The position numbers and the translations under genes were made by a program. The notes beneath the pieces were generated by a model that saw only the letters and a program-made list of their open reading frames with translations, made no database searches and was not told the DNA's origin. From Setaria digitata (lineage: Eukaryota > Nematoda > Chromadorea > Rhabditida > Setariidae), in the NCBI GenBank assembly GCA_003640385.1, contig RCAB01000177.1:52957-116956 (forward strand): 64,000 nt of DNA. Reading direction: 5' to 3'. This document shows positions 38,816-51,001 of the stretch, one piece after another. How positions within the stretch are numbered: position 1 is the stretch's first letter; each line of letters opens with the position of its first letter.

Positions 38816-41800
38816 AATGATCAAAATCAATGGAATGTAATTAAGAAAACTACAAATAAAAGAGCTACGGTGCAAAATATTACGAAACTTTGAAAGTTGT
38901 CATCAGATTAGGATCAGGACAGTAAGACTGGTCTCTACATTGATTACGATATCATAATCAAATTTTTTATCACCTGTTTTATTTTAGTTTATCCCAATGC
39001 ACTTCACTACCTGGGACTCATTTCTATCCCCTAAATGAAATTAGCAGTTTTGAAGAGTTCAGAGTTCAAAGTTTAGCTGCTACAAAATTCTGCAAAACAT
39101 TATATGTTACCTTTCAACTGTATGCTACTTTTCGCATGCCACAAGATTTATTTAAATTTTACAACATTTAAATAAATTTTCATTCTATTTGACTGTCTAT
39201 GAAAATATTCTCATTATATTTTAGGGTGTTAGTCTCTCGTTTTCATTATAGAAATTAGATTGTCACTGTTACAGTTACATAATGAAGCTAATTAATTTCC
39301 GAGATATAATGAAAGATTTTAAAGAGTTAAAGAAATGATGAGATTTACTAGACCGAATTTTGTACCAAGTGCAAATAATTCAATCATTTCCTGTAGAAAT
39401 GAAATGATTTCGAGAATTGCCCAGTTAGATCTAACCTGATAAGATCATTACATATGGGGCAATCACCTAGCATCATCCAGATGATCGCTTTGAACGGAAG
39501 AATTCCAACAATTAGTTTCATCCTTCATCTCCAGTATGAACTTGAACGATTTGTAAATGATTAGTAATTAGAAAATTTCAAACTGATAGAAATAATTGAG
39601 AATCATGTGATTAGCTAATTAGATCTTTGTAATTTACAACTGATTTGTGTAACTGTTAAAGTGCAGCATGAGACTCAACTTGTAAGGAAAGTTTAGAATA
39701 TCTTTTATTAGTCTGATTTTTCGGATAATAATTGAATAATAATAGTTCGCTGTCTTCTGAGAGTTAAATTCAAGATGATATTTGGACTAAAATTTTCAAA
39801 ATAAAACTCTGAACTGAATTCAAATTTTTTTCATCTTTTTGTGAGAAAAGCAAATAAGTTTTTTGTATCGATCATTTATAGATGATAAATGTAACGGTAC
39901 CTTATATAAATTATGAAATAACTTTCATTGGAGNATAGTTTTTTGTATCGATCATTTACAGATGATAAATGTAACGGTACCTTATATAAATTATGAAATA
40001 ACTTTCATTGGAGAAGTTTTGATTCTCGATCGAGAGATGTGTCGTTGATTTTTTTTCCCACATTCTTAATATCATTCTTTTTTAAATTGTATTTAAAATT
40101 GTTCGCAAAATCTTTTTTTCCTGTTCATAGAATCTTTCAAGAATGTTTCAAAAAATGTCCTTAATGCTCAGATGTTGTACTAATGTAAACCAAATTAGTG
40201 AAAGTAGCAATTTCCAATGTTTTGTTCCTATTTATCTACTCATAACACATCTAAAGGTTCCTTTTTTCTTTTTATTTATTCTTAGCGTATTGCTTAGTTG
40301 TAAAACCTTTTGCCTTACGATTTTTGTGCTAATACTTACATATTCGAAGTAAAACGTAAATTCCGACATGATATTGGAACAAATAATTCAACTGGGCAAC
40401 CACAGTGTCTAATTCAAGCAAATATGAATTTGTGTAGAGTGTGAAGTTAAATATATTAAGCTGAACTGGACTTAAGTCCAAATTTGAGAAACATGGATTA
40501 GTCTGCATCCTCCTTTATTGACGACTAATGGAGTCCAAAAATTGTCTTTTTTTTACTACTCAGTCGAAATGATCGAATTAGAAATTTGGACATCATTAAA
40601 ATAACGAACACTTGAACCGTTCACCGACTCATCAGGATGAACAGGATGAAGTATTTCAACTGGCTTGACAAGCAGAAACAGTTCGCTGTATGACAAAACA
40701 AATGAGCTGGAAAAGATTGTAAATTTAACCGCTCAGTTTTAACATTGAAAAAGACATTGTTAGTGAAAATGATCGGCTTGAAACCCGAAGAGTAAAGCTT
40801 ATGTTTTTGCTATCCTCTACAATACCAAGTCAACGAATGATATATCTAGTAGGCATTAGGGCGAATATCGTAAGTTCCCAACAACTACTGGTCACAGTTT
40901 GGATCGTGAAGGTCAATTTCCAAAATTCTGATTTCATATTCAAAACTTCGACTGAAATTGGCAAACTATTCAGGAACCAATTTTTTACAAGTGGACCAAA
41001 AGATTATTTTAAAGAATTGAACATAAAATCCAACAAATTTGTAAAACGCAATGCAATTTTATTAATCAAATGACAAAAATTTAAAGGAAGTGTACCGACC
41101 ATGTAGACCTATAAACAAGTATAAAAGAGCGACCGCTGATACGAAAAAAATGACTGCACTAAATGATATAAATAAAAACACGTCGCAACAATAGAATTTC
41201 AATTAGAGAATAACAATGAAGAAACACAGTAACATTACAAAGAATATGGATTATAATCAGGAAAAATCCGCGAAATGCTATAGATATGATTGAAATCTTG
41301 TTAAACAAAAGCAAAAATATGGTGCATGATGAGTTCGAACAAATAAGACTAAGAAATATTTAAAAGATCTTGCTATCTTGGTAAGAAGGCTCGTTCTTGT
41401 ACTAAAAAGTGTAGTAAATGGAACAGTAAAGAAAAATACCAACTGCTAATATGCAGCTAAAAATATAGGAGGAAGAGATCTGTTAAATGTTTCCAGTACG
41501 TAAGGAGGGGGAAGGGGGAGGAGGGAAAAAGTTACATTTGGATAAAAATTTACTAACGAAAAATATTAAGCAAATTTGATTGTGTATGACAGCGTTTAAA
41601 ATTCGACTTCGGAAAAAATTATTTGTGCAATAAAACATAAATTCCATGAATAATGTACGCCTTCGTAGACTGAATTCGGCAGTGATTTCACCTTCGCTTT
41701 TGATAAAATAACTATAAAAACAAACAGCTATAACATGCTATAAAGCATGAGTGATGGGGCGAGGCATACTGGATTATCTGACACAAATGAATGTAAATGT

Positions 41801-42098
41801 GTGTTTTAACTGCAATATCTAGTTTAGTTTCTAAAGTACTGATAAATGAATATCTAAACCAAAACATACTTTAAATTAAAATCAATCGAGAAATCAAAAA
41901 ACCACCTTCGATGAATTATTTTCAAACTTGAACAAAACGAAGAAGATTCAAGTGGAAGAAGAAAAGTAGGAGCTCAAAACTTATTAAAAAAAAACCTTCG
42001 ATATCAGATGCCACTAGAAGAAATCAAAATTGAAAATTAAGGTCATTAACGATTCTGTTGTAATTTATCGGTCTGAATAACCAAAACACAAAATCTGC
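38816..42098. other. Non-coding intergenic region
   Basis: About 3.3 kb between the two 3' ends. It holds an N-flanked duplication. ORFs at 40143-40352 and 40801-41073 (+) have no splice context and no family I recognise. The latter is somewhat protein-like and could be a decayed mobile element, but this is not demonstrable. Confidence 0.5.
39857..40013. repeat. ~78-bp direct duplication separated by a single N
   Basis: Segments 39857-39933 and 39935-40013 match except for about one substitution and one indel, with a lone N at 39934. Same assembly signature as at 33326. Confidence 0.9.
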
Positions 42099-43829
42099 TT
42101 AAATGTTGCCATTTCCCGGATTACCAAATTCACATCGACTAATAAAATACTGCACCAATCCATAGCCATCTATTTCGAAAGCTTCTGAAACAAAATAAGT
42201 ACAGGCTTTGAAAAAGACCTATTACTTCCCTTTTAGCAGCTCTGTGTCTACCTTGTCCACAACTGCTAAAGGCTAGGCGATTTGATGTGGCTTAATCATT
42301 TTATAATTAACTTTGACTGAAGAAAAAAGCATATATCTTATTATATAATATCTTATTTTCTCCATATGAGTAGCATCCAGTTAAACAGCGTCACTCTAAA
42401 TTTTCACATATTCTGAACTAAATAAATAAAATTAAAGATAAGAAATGAGATTTAACGAAATTACCTCTGACAGAAACAATATGGGCCCTTGTTTCACCTC
42501 TTTTGTTATAGATTACCTTAATTGCACCATCATGGCATTGAACGACACCAGTAAATTCCACCTTTGGTTCGAGGTCTAAAATTAAATAAACAGGATATAT
42601 AACTACTGAAAGGATCATCAATAGCATTTAAATAACTACTATGACGAAAAGCCAATAAGAACTGCTTTTTTAAATCAATTATTTCTGGAGAATAACTATT
42701 TCTATAGAATGAAAAGAGTTTCTTACCGCACAGGGATTTTTTTGATGGCATTCTTTCCACTGAATCGTTTCCCTGAAATTTATTAAATACAAAGAATACT
42801 ATTAAACACATTTAATTAAAATGATACTGTATATCATCGGAAACAACTCACTGCCTTATTTTACATATTTTGAGGAGAATGTAATAATATCATAAACGAT
42901 TGAATAAATTCAAATCAAATTACTTTAATTCATGGTTACCTTTACCGGTGTTTTTTCTTTCCTATTCAGTTTCCTTTCATTTACTGCATGACTAAATGTT
43001 TCATCCGAAATGCTCTCGTACTGTTCCTCAGTCGTTGCTGGTGACATATTGGTTTTCTTTGTAGCAGTATATTCTTTCAACTGACTATGTCCTTTTGCTT
43101 CGAGGGAAGAGGAACATAAAAAGAAGAGATCAGAGAAAAAATCAATCAAGTAAAATATTTGTTGCTACAGATCATATTTATAATGATATGAAATGGCAAA
43201 CCACTTTTTTTTGCTCTTTCACTGCGATCAGAAGCATCAGAATCTGCATCTTCCGCATCATCATACAGCCAAGCATTTTTGGCTTTCTTTGGTGATAAGT
43301 CCTAAAAGGTACATCCGATTTTTGAATTTCACACAAGTAAAAACACTGCTAGAGAAGTATAAAATCTCTTTTCATTACAATCTTTTGGTCTTCAATATAA
43401 TTTAGCTGGAAACAGACTTCAACAAGGCTTTATAAAACACTACTTTACTTAGTTAGATGTGACCTAAATCGGCAAAGTAAACAAAAACCTTTGAAAGCGG
43501 TTGTTTGTTTTGTTTATTCTTAGCTCCAACTATAATTTTAATCCTTTCTGACTTGCCCAGTGCTCCTCGAGGCCTACTGAAAAAATATTTCTTATCTATT
43601 AAATGACATTTTTATTATCAATTACAGAAGCTTATGAGAGCGATGAAGAGGATTAATGCGATAAGGACTAAGAACACTCTGTAATCAAATAAATGTAAGC
43701 AGCACATGGCAGTATAATGTAGCATGAAAATGATGAAATGCTAGATCACTTTGAATTTGTCGAGTTGGAAGAAATTTTATGAGACAGACTTTTCACTACA
43801 AACAAATATAACATTTACTTTACAAAAAT

Positions 43830-43864
<35 letters not shown>

Positions 43865-44843
43865 ATCAAAATTACCCTCTGCGTCTTTTAAAACTTTCTT
43901 CATGGTCATCATCACTCTGGTCATCATCGCTGCTTCTAAAGTCATCATTCTTTTCCAACTTTCTTCGCCTCTTAGCCCGACCATGTGTTTTAGTAACTTC
44001 TGAATATTCTGAGCTGGAACTTCGGCGCGATTTTTTATTTCCCTACAACGTTACTTTAAAGTTGCCAAAATCTAGTATCAATGTTAAGGGACAAGCAAAA
44101 CTGATTATTTGTGGTATGGGAATATAAATGAATGTACAATCTGGATACTTATTCTGCTTGATCGACGGTAACCACCAAGCAAATACTGCAGTAAAATATA
44201 TTTTGTTCATTTTACTAGAAAAAAATCTACTTTGTTTTGTTGTTTTATTAGCCAACCAGATCGTTTCCTTAGCTTCCTTCGAGTAGTGATCATGTCTTGA
44301 GCTTTCTTCACTTTGTCCTGATGACTTGCATTGTATTCATCAAGAATCAGTCGCGCTGTTTTCAGATTTTGTTCAGGTTCCCAAGAGTCCTCATCTGATC
44401 CATAACCCTTCCATCGTACCTTAGAATAATACATATGTGAAAAGACAAATTAAAATCGAAACTTATTTTCCTCAGTACTAAACTACATTTTTGTTTGAAT
44501 CAAGATTTCAAAATCGATTTCAGTAGATTTCAAAAACAAATAAAGCTGAACTATCACCTTGTATTTCACTTCTCCATCAACTGCAGCAACATCCAAAATG
44601 CGATCGACTTCGAATTCATCGTCATCTAGTTCTTCATCTTCGCTGCCGTCTTCCTTTATTTCCTCATCTTTTTTCTCGTTTTCTTTGGCTTCATTTACTT
44701 CTGAATCTACCTTAACTCCATCATCCTTAAACAGCAATATTACAAAAGTAATTTTATTACAGGGAATGCAAAAATATTTGAGGCAGGATTTTTTAAACAC
44801 AACTGCATAAAATATATACCTTCACGGAGTCGACATCCATCAT
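42099..44843 (-). CDS. hpl: Heterochromatin protein 1-like (chromodomain and chromoshadow-like domain)
   Basis: Ten in-frame exons on the minus strand: 44843-44820, 44725-44558, 44419-44231, 44042-43876, 43576-43489, 43301-43202, 43097-42940, 42772-42727, 42575-42465, 42184-42099 (TAA). They encode 378 aa. An acidic N-terminus precedes a chromodomain at about 45-96: EFEVDRILDV, then KYKVRWKGYGSDEDSWEPEQN. F46, W67 and Y70 occupy the aromatic-cage positions that bind methylated histone H3 lysine. A long Lys/Ser/Asp-rich linker follows. Residues about 314-370 (GVVQCHDGAIKVIYNKRG, then VREAFEIDGYGLVQYFISR) match the spacing of a chromoshadow domain, the HP1 dimerisation module. Expected role: nuclear heterochromatin and gene silencing. 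The 378 aa exceed the usual ~180-210 of HP1 because of the linker. The final exon may alternatively splice at a GTAATC donor 8 codons before the stop. Confidence 0.85.
43834..43862. repeat. Poly-A run in an intron of the HP1-like gene
   Basis: About 29 uninterrupted A bases (poly-T in the sense of the gene) between exons 44042-43876 and 43576-43489. Confidence 0.9.
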
Positions 44844-44869
44844 TTTTTTAAAAAATTGACTGAATGTAT

Positions 44870-44872
44870 CTG
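44870..44872 (-). promoter_or_regulatory. Probable trans-splice acceptor of the HP1-like gene
   Basis: On the minus strand, TATTTTCAG ends 26 bases before the ATG; a second CAG at 44860-44862 is 16 bases before it. No upstream coding exon is apparent. Confidence 0.45.
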
Positions 44873-47800
44873 AAAATATGTAAGCGTCGCAAACTTCTAC
44901 TTTAAAGCTTCTACCCTAAATAAGTATTATTTCACGAGAGAGGAAAATGTTTTGCAATGATTAGAAATTTGTGAACGCCCGGCAATCATTAAAAATAAAT
45001 GGATAAACTGAGGAGACCAAATATCTCCTGCTACAGTATATGTGCCTAACTCAGTACTTTTTATTCATCTCTGCTAAGTTAATAGAAAGTTACTTTTTAC
45101 TTTGCACTCAGTTAAATCCAACAAATTCATTTCATGAGTTCTTTACTCACTCTTTCTTTACTCATAAATTAGAAATCACCGATATAACCCTCTGCTATTG
45201 GATATGTCACTCTTAACAGTTTTCAGAAATATTTATTACTTTATTATTTAAGACAGCTTCCTTTCTCCCACTCCCGAAACTAATTATATTTACCAACAGT
45301 AAAAACACCTATGCTTTTTCGTAAATGTCACCAAATTTTTTTTCCTTAATTCATTTCGTCCCTTCTTATTCGAACTTCTTAATCAGCAAACATTTAGAAT
45401 CAATTCACTTTGTCGCTTCAAATAATAACACTAACGACAATAATTAATTAACAGTAATAACTGATAACAATAACAAATGATTATGAACAATAAATTACTG
45501 AAAACCGTGATCTAAAATAATAAAATAATTAATTAATAAATAACAAGAAGCAAGAACAACGACGATAATTATTATTATGAATAACAACAGCAATTATTAG
45601 CGATGATATTTAGCAATAACCGACTGTGGATGTCGATCATAATTAATTAGCAATAACCGATAATCAACTAACAGCTGGTCAGTGACAGTTAATTAATGTC
45701 GGCTGATTAACAGTAGTCAATTAATACCAAAAAATATTAGTTAACAAGAATTAATGATAACAATTAAGAATAATGATGATTAATAATGGTAATAACAACT
45801 AAAAGGAAGAATAAGGAGATGGGAAAAAAAAAAACCAATGGTGAGCAAGAAACGGCTGATAAAAGATGTTGCCGAATAAATGCATAATGCATGGAAATTA
45901 TGCAAATTTTCTGCTTATCAGTCTATCATATTTACCTCGAAGGAATAGTAAACGAAGATGCAACAAGTGGAGCAAATGGCTGAAGGATTAATGAGTGATC
46001 AACCATAGCATATTCATATTTTAAAAAAAAAAAAGATCCATTTAGGTCTGTTGGCAAGGACCGAGAAAAAAAAAAAAAAAACTAATGATATGTCGATTAT
46101 ATGGTGTTGAGATACGAATTGACTGATTATGGCCAAGAAATGGTACTTGTAAAATGAGAGATGACTAGTACTTGAAGTGAACGAATGAATGGAATTCGTA
46201 ATGAAGTAATCATTAATTCATATACAAATTGATTTATATATGGACAGAACCAAATTACTTTACTGATATGATTATGTTAGAATCTTTGTCTCCAATAAGC
46301 AGTTGCAGCATAAATTAGGGCGCATGATAAGTAGCAATGAAAAGAGAATCAGCAAGAGATTTAATAATGTCTTACTGTTACTCTATCCAATCCCGCCATT
46401 TCCCGGCTTAGAATTCAGAGCATTCTCAACGACAAATATACTTGGATGGAGGTGTGAAAAGCTAAAAATTCCGTGTGCACAATGTAGGAAGTATAATGTA
46501 TATTCAAGAACCAAAGTAATTCGTTGTTTCTCTTTCCCTCATTTCAAACAACGTTTGGCGGCCTATCTGATATGACGCATACAATCGAATGATGGACATT
46601 TCGAACCAAACTTGTAACATACCTATGTCCTTCAGTGCTGTAATCGTAGCAGTCTATAAACAAAACTAGAAGAGAAAAGCACTAGCTGTATCAGTCTAAA
46701 AAGGCGAAATTAGAACTGGAACACTAGAGACTATCGGACAACGACACTGACGTACGTAGTAACACCGAGAGCAGGTTTTTTGGTTCGAACTTACACGATT
46801 CTTTGCAACACAAAATTCTAGACAAAAAGAAAACAATATGGCGATTTGAGAGATGTAAGTCGGAGAGAGAAAGAGAGAGATGTGATTTGGTGGCAGTGAA
46901 TGGGGTTGTCGCAAATTCTCGATATGACACAGTTCTCGGGAGTAGGGGTGATTGGTTGGAGGTGTTGTTGGGTGAGTTTCTCATTTTCAGTCTGTGGAAG
47001 AGCAGAAGAAAACTTTAAATTTCTAGCAAAATAAGCGTGCGCATTATGTGCGCTTGTAGTGAAATGGGAGAAATTAAAATTTGTTTGAATTTTGAAAAAC
47101 AAAAATTTTTTTTGAAGAATTTTTTAAAGAAAAAAAAAAATTTCGTTATTTTAAGGCAAACAAATTAACTCTACTGATGTCATTCATTTCATCATAATAG
47201 AAATAAAGTAGAAATAATAATTCTTAATAACAGAAGGGGAAAATTCGGAATAAGAATAGCTTATTTACAATTTTCATAATTTATTAGCCACCGTTAAAAC
47301 AAACAAAAGATAACTAACAGAATTGTAAGGTAAGTGTTTTTATGTGATTTAACAACGGTTTACCTCCCAATCTGTCTCATTTCTCTGGTACTTATTCACT
47401 GTTCAAAATTGAAAAAGCTTCCGTAATTTTGTGTCGTTTATATCAAAGTCAAAATATTTATACTGAAGAGAAATTTCGGAATGATTGCTAACAGTACAAC
47501 AGTAGCTTGTTTTGTGTTCACGGTTTGGAAAAGGATTATTATGTTTAAAGTAATCCACCAATTAATCCTGAAGCACTTCAAGCTACTCATTTCAATTACT
47601 TTAATGAGTATAGCTTGGATATGAAGTCACCTAATCAATCCCCATTTATGTTGTAACTAAAGGTTGAATAACAAAAAAAGAAGAGAAAAAGAGAATAAAT
47701 ACTTATGATTAAGTGATTGATGTGGAAAGAAAAGATTCAAAAATGCCTTACTATATTGATTTTAATGAGCATGACTTGGCTATGAAGTCATCTTTTTTTT

Positions 47801-48014
47801 TTTCGTTGTTAATTTCAAAAATCAATCAAAATCAATTATTCAAATTTATGTTTAATTTTGCAATTCTTATACTGAGCCATTTCTAATGTCAAAAATTTAA
47901 CTAAATCGATATGCTTTACTTCAGCCTTAATTAGTAAGAGTTACAGAGCGGTCTATTTATTGCTGTAATATTTTGTTTTTGTTTTTGTTTTATTTTGTTT
48001 TGTTTTGTTGTAAC
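44873..48014. other. Intergenic region between divergent HP1-like and PDZ genes
   Basis: Contains an A-, T- and AAC/AAT-rich low-complexity stretch at about 45420-45830. A less A+T-rich patch follows at about 46700-47000, where several short overlapping ORFs occur on both strands and an AGAG-rich segment lies near 46860. No splice-compatible coding exon was found. The patch may be promoter DNA. Confidence 0.5.
45420..45830. repeat. Low-complexity AAT/AAC-rich segment
   Basis: Long stretch dominated by irregular TAATAA, AACAAT and TTAATTAA-like words with almost no other composition. Not a regular tandem repeat. Confidence 0.7.
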
Positions 48015-50638
48015 ATGCCAAAGTCACTACGACGATATGAAAAAAGCAAAAAAGGAAGCAATTTTCCAAGTGAAATAATGGTATGCATTGTTCGACATCT
48101 ATTCAGGATGTTTCTAATTGCGTACAGACTTTTTTCTCGACTGCTAATTTTGTTCATTTGTCGAGAATAAAGAAATTTGAATGAGCATGTAAGGTATGCG
48201 GTTAATTAATTTCAGGTAACAGTAATTTTAAAGAAGCCTTTTGGTTTACGGATAAACAAAGGTGACCTGAGGGTATGTTAATGAACTGAAGTAATTGAAA
48301 ACTGTAGTATCGTTTAAATTATGCTATCTGAGGTGTGAAGCTCAGAATTTTAGATGTTGCTTTAAGAAGTGAGTCCGTAGACAATCGAAAAAAATCAATA
48401 AATAGGAAATGGAAATGAAAAAAAAATTATTTTCCTATTAAAAAATTTGTGGCCTCTTTGTTTAGATTTAAAAGGAAAGGTCGTCTTTATTTTTGCCATT
48501 TTTTTTTTTTTTACTCCCTAAAATTTATACTTCTTTGAGTTCCATTTTATGAAAATAAATCTTATCTAACATTGAAAAATGTACCAGGTAACATTAGTGG
48601 AATCAGCTGGTGCATCGGTTGGACAAGTGGGTGTAGGTGATAAAATCACTGCAATAAATCGTAGAAAATTGCAATCTATCAAAGATCTCAATCAGCAACT
48701 TTCCAAATCCGGAAAAGTGTGTGCAATTTTAGCATATATATGTATTATTTATAGACATATTTCATCTTTCTTCTCTGCATAACTCATCATAAGAATTAAA
48801 CGAATTTTCTTATTTTTGAGATTATTTAAAATGCCTTTTTTTTCTTGAAAAAATAATAGTTTGGAATTTCTTAAGATTAAATCTCGAATTTCGCAGATTT
48901 TTAAATATACAATGACTTCAATAATAGCATTAAGCTGCTCACTTATGGCTAATTCGCTTCAATTCTTTGTCATCCTTGAAATTATCATGTAACTTTGATT
49001 CCAACTCGAACTTCAACTCACTGCAGGATGTAAGTGTTACATTGAAACGTTGTGCTTTTTCATGCTGCAAACATGTGATTACCACGGTGGAAACGCTAAC
49101 AGTTGAGAAAGGTAGTTCAATGAAGGTGTTGCGAGCTGTTGAAGTCTATTTGGTACGCTATTTCGATCTATGATTTAGCTAAAAATGAGAAAGTCTAGCA
49201 TCTCGACATGAATAGTCTCGAGGCAAATGATGATGTTGGAATATTTCATTCGAAAATTGATTTCAGTCATTTAATCATGCTACTGCTAGTGGGGAATTTT
49301 TAGGTGCAAATTCGAATAGAACCATTTCCGGATATGGATTTAAGTCAGGAACTTGGTCTGTCGGTGAAATATGACAATAAGGAGCAGCTACAAGTGGCTA
49401 GCGTTATGCCGGGAAGCCTGGCTTCTGTACATTTGAAACCTGGAGATATTATCAAGTTAATTGCTTACTTAATAGAAGCTAATTTTCGAATCCAATTGTC
49501 ATTTGAAATTGAATTTTAAATTTCCAAAAATATGTGATAGTAACTGTTAAAAAAGACAAATTTGATTAAATTTGTATAGGAATTGGTTATAAAAATTATA
49601 TTTAGCTAAGCACAACATTCCATCTGTTTTATTTCGGATAGTATTTGTTAAGGGGTTCATTTTTTGGACTGTTTTCGGACTAATTTCTTTAAAAAAAAAA
49701 AAAAAAAAAAAAAAAGGAAATTAACCTAAGTCAAGGGAGAAAGAATTTGTATAAGAAAAGCATTAAAGAACCTAGAAGCTGATAAATTGTAATGAACTGG
49801 TATAATTCTAGAGAAATAAACGATGAACATATTACAAGTAAAACGATGCTAGCTTTCTGGATGAGGCATGGCTTTGCTACTAATGGACAGGTGAAACTGA
49901 AAAGCGTTAAACAAAAACAGGCAAAAGATTTGACAAAGAGAACGTTTATTTTAATCAATAAAAGTGCTGAAGTCAATTAATTAGCTTTTGTATAGGAGAA
50001 TTCAGTTAAAATATTTACTCTATTCGAGGAAATACAAACAGCTGTACAGCATGATTAATATTAGAGCAGTTTAATATAAGCACTGTCTCTTTCTTTCATG
50101 AAATTAATTCTTTACATTTAAATTTACTGTTCATACTAAATAGCTCAGTGAAAAAAATTACTACAATTCTAAATAAGATACAGGAAGTTTCAGATACGAA
50201 TACTAGTTCAGACGGGAGTTGAAGCTGATACGCACGTTGAAATGCCTGAAGACGTACAAAACATTGCACAGAAACAGGTATGGTGAGATTAAAGTTAACA
50301 TTGCATAGATTTTACCGAAAAGACTGGAGATAGATTATCAACATGGACGCTACAATGAAAACTACACTATATTTAATTTCGAGTGTGCATGAGAAAATTT
50401 CACTGCCGAGACGGTTAATAAAGCAAATTTATTTATACACTTGCCTAATCAGTTTCACCACTTATAGCTAATGATTCTAAAAAGTATGAGACTACCGAAA
50501 CCTGTGACAAGCCTGACGAAACAAACTAACTCTGCAACCACAAAGCATGCTACTATTTCCAAAGAAGAGCCAAAGGAAATTGGAATTTGCAGTGATTATG
50601 ATGAGACAATGCTCAAGCACGTTCATAAGAATAAATGA
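48015..50638 (+). CDS. Two-PDZ-domain protein, copy 1
   Basis: Eight in-frame exons: 48015-48080, 48216-48272, 48588-48716, 49027-49152, 49304-49455, 49812-49890, 50194-50277, 50468-50638 (TGA). They encode 287 aa. PDZ1 (about 23-92) has the carboxylate-binding loop as KPFGLRI, then GASVGQVGVGDKITAINRRK and VSVTLKR. PDZ2 (about 127-215) has QELGLSVKYD, then VMPGSLASVHLKPGDIIKEI and QIRILVQT. The linker holds CAFSCCKH. The tail is polar and contains MPEDVQNIAQKQ. No transmembrane segment or enzyme domain is present, so a cytosolic scaffold or adaptor binding C-terminal peptides is inferred; ligands are unknown. A paralogue sits at 60745-63781 with the same architecture. The start codon follows a T/G-rich stretch without a clear acceptor, so the first exon (basic, MPKSLRRYEKSKKG) is less certain. 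AATAAA overlaps the stop codon. Confidence 0.82.
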
Positions 50639-51001
50639 AAATATGCAACGCATCAAAGATTATTCATAGATTTACGAACTTCATAAGATAAAATCATTTT
50701 GATCTAAAATGTATAACTACAAAGCCATACCGAGAATACTCTTCATACATGTGAAACAAAGTGCAACGTTCTATTCAGTGCAATAGCACTACTCTTAATT
50801 TCAGTATGTAGACTTTTTCTAAGATTTAGTGATGCATAGCTGCCTTTGCACTATTAAACCTGTATTCATGATTAGATTCTTCGCAAAATCTATGATTTTC
50901 TCATTAAGCTCGGCTCGCACACAGTGAGGATTAATCTTGCGACACTGTTGACAATAATCGAGGATGTTTATTCAATAACATAAATGAAAATACAACAACT
51001 T
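50639..51001. other. Short spacer between convergent PDZ copy 1 and RPL10 genes
   Basis: About 360 bases with no ORF. The minus-strand AATAAA of RPL10 (TTTATT at 50967-50972) lies here. Confidence 0.7.

Noticed and set aside
40027..40038. Perfect 12-bp palindrome TCTCGATCGAGA
   Set aside because: Too short and isolated to interpret; such palindromes are expected by chance in 64 kb.
40560..41073. Possible decayed retrotransposon (BEL/Pao-like) coding remnant
   Set aside because: Faint protein-like frames were seen, but no catalytic motif, terminal repeat or consistent frame could be shown; left as unassigned non-coding.
44559..44810. Ser-rich plus-strand ORF
   Set aside because: Antisense of the acidic exon of the HP1-like gene; the GAA/GAT-rich codons give Ser/Phe on the other strand.
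46303..47102. Several overlapping ORFs on both strands
   Set aside because: No compatible splice partners and no recognisable motif; the segment is simply less A+T-rich, so stops are rarer.
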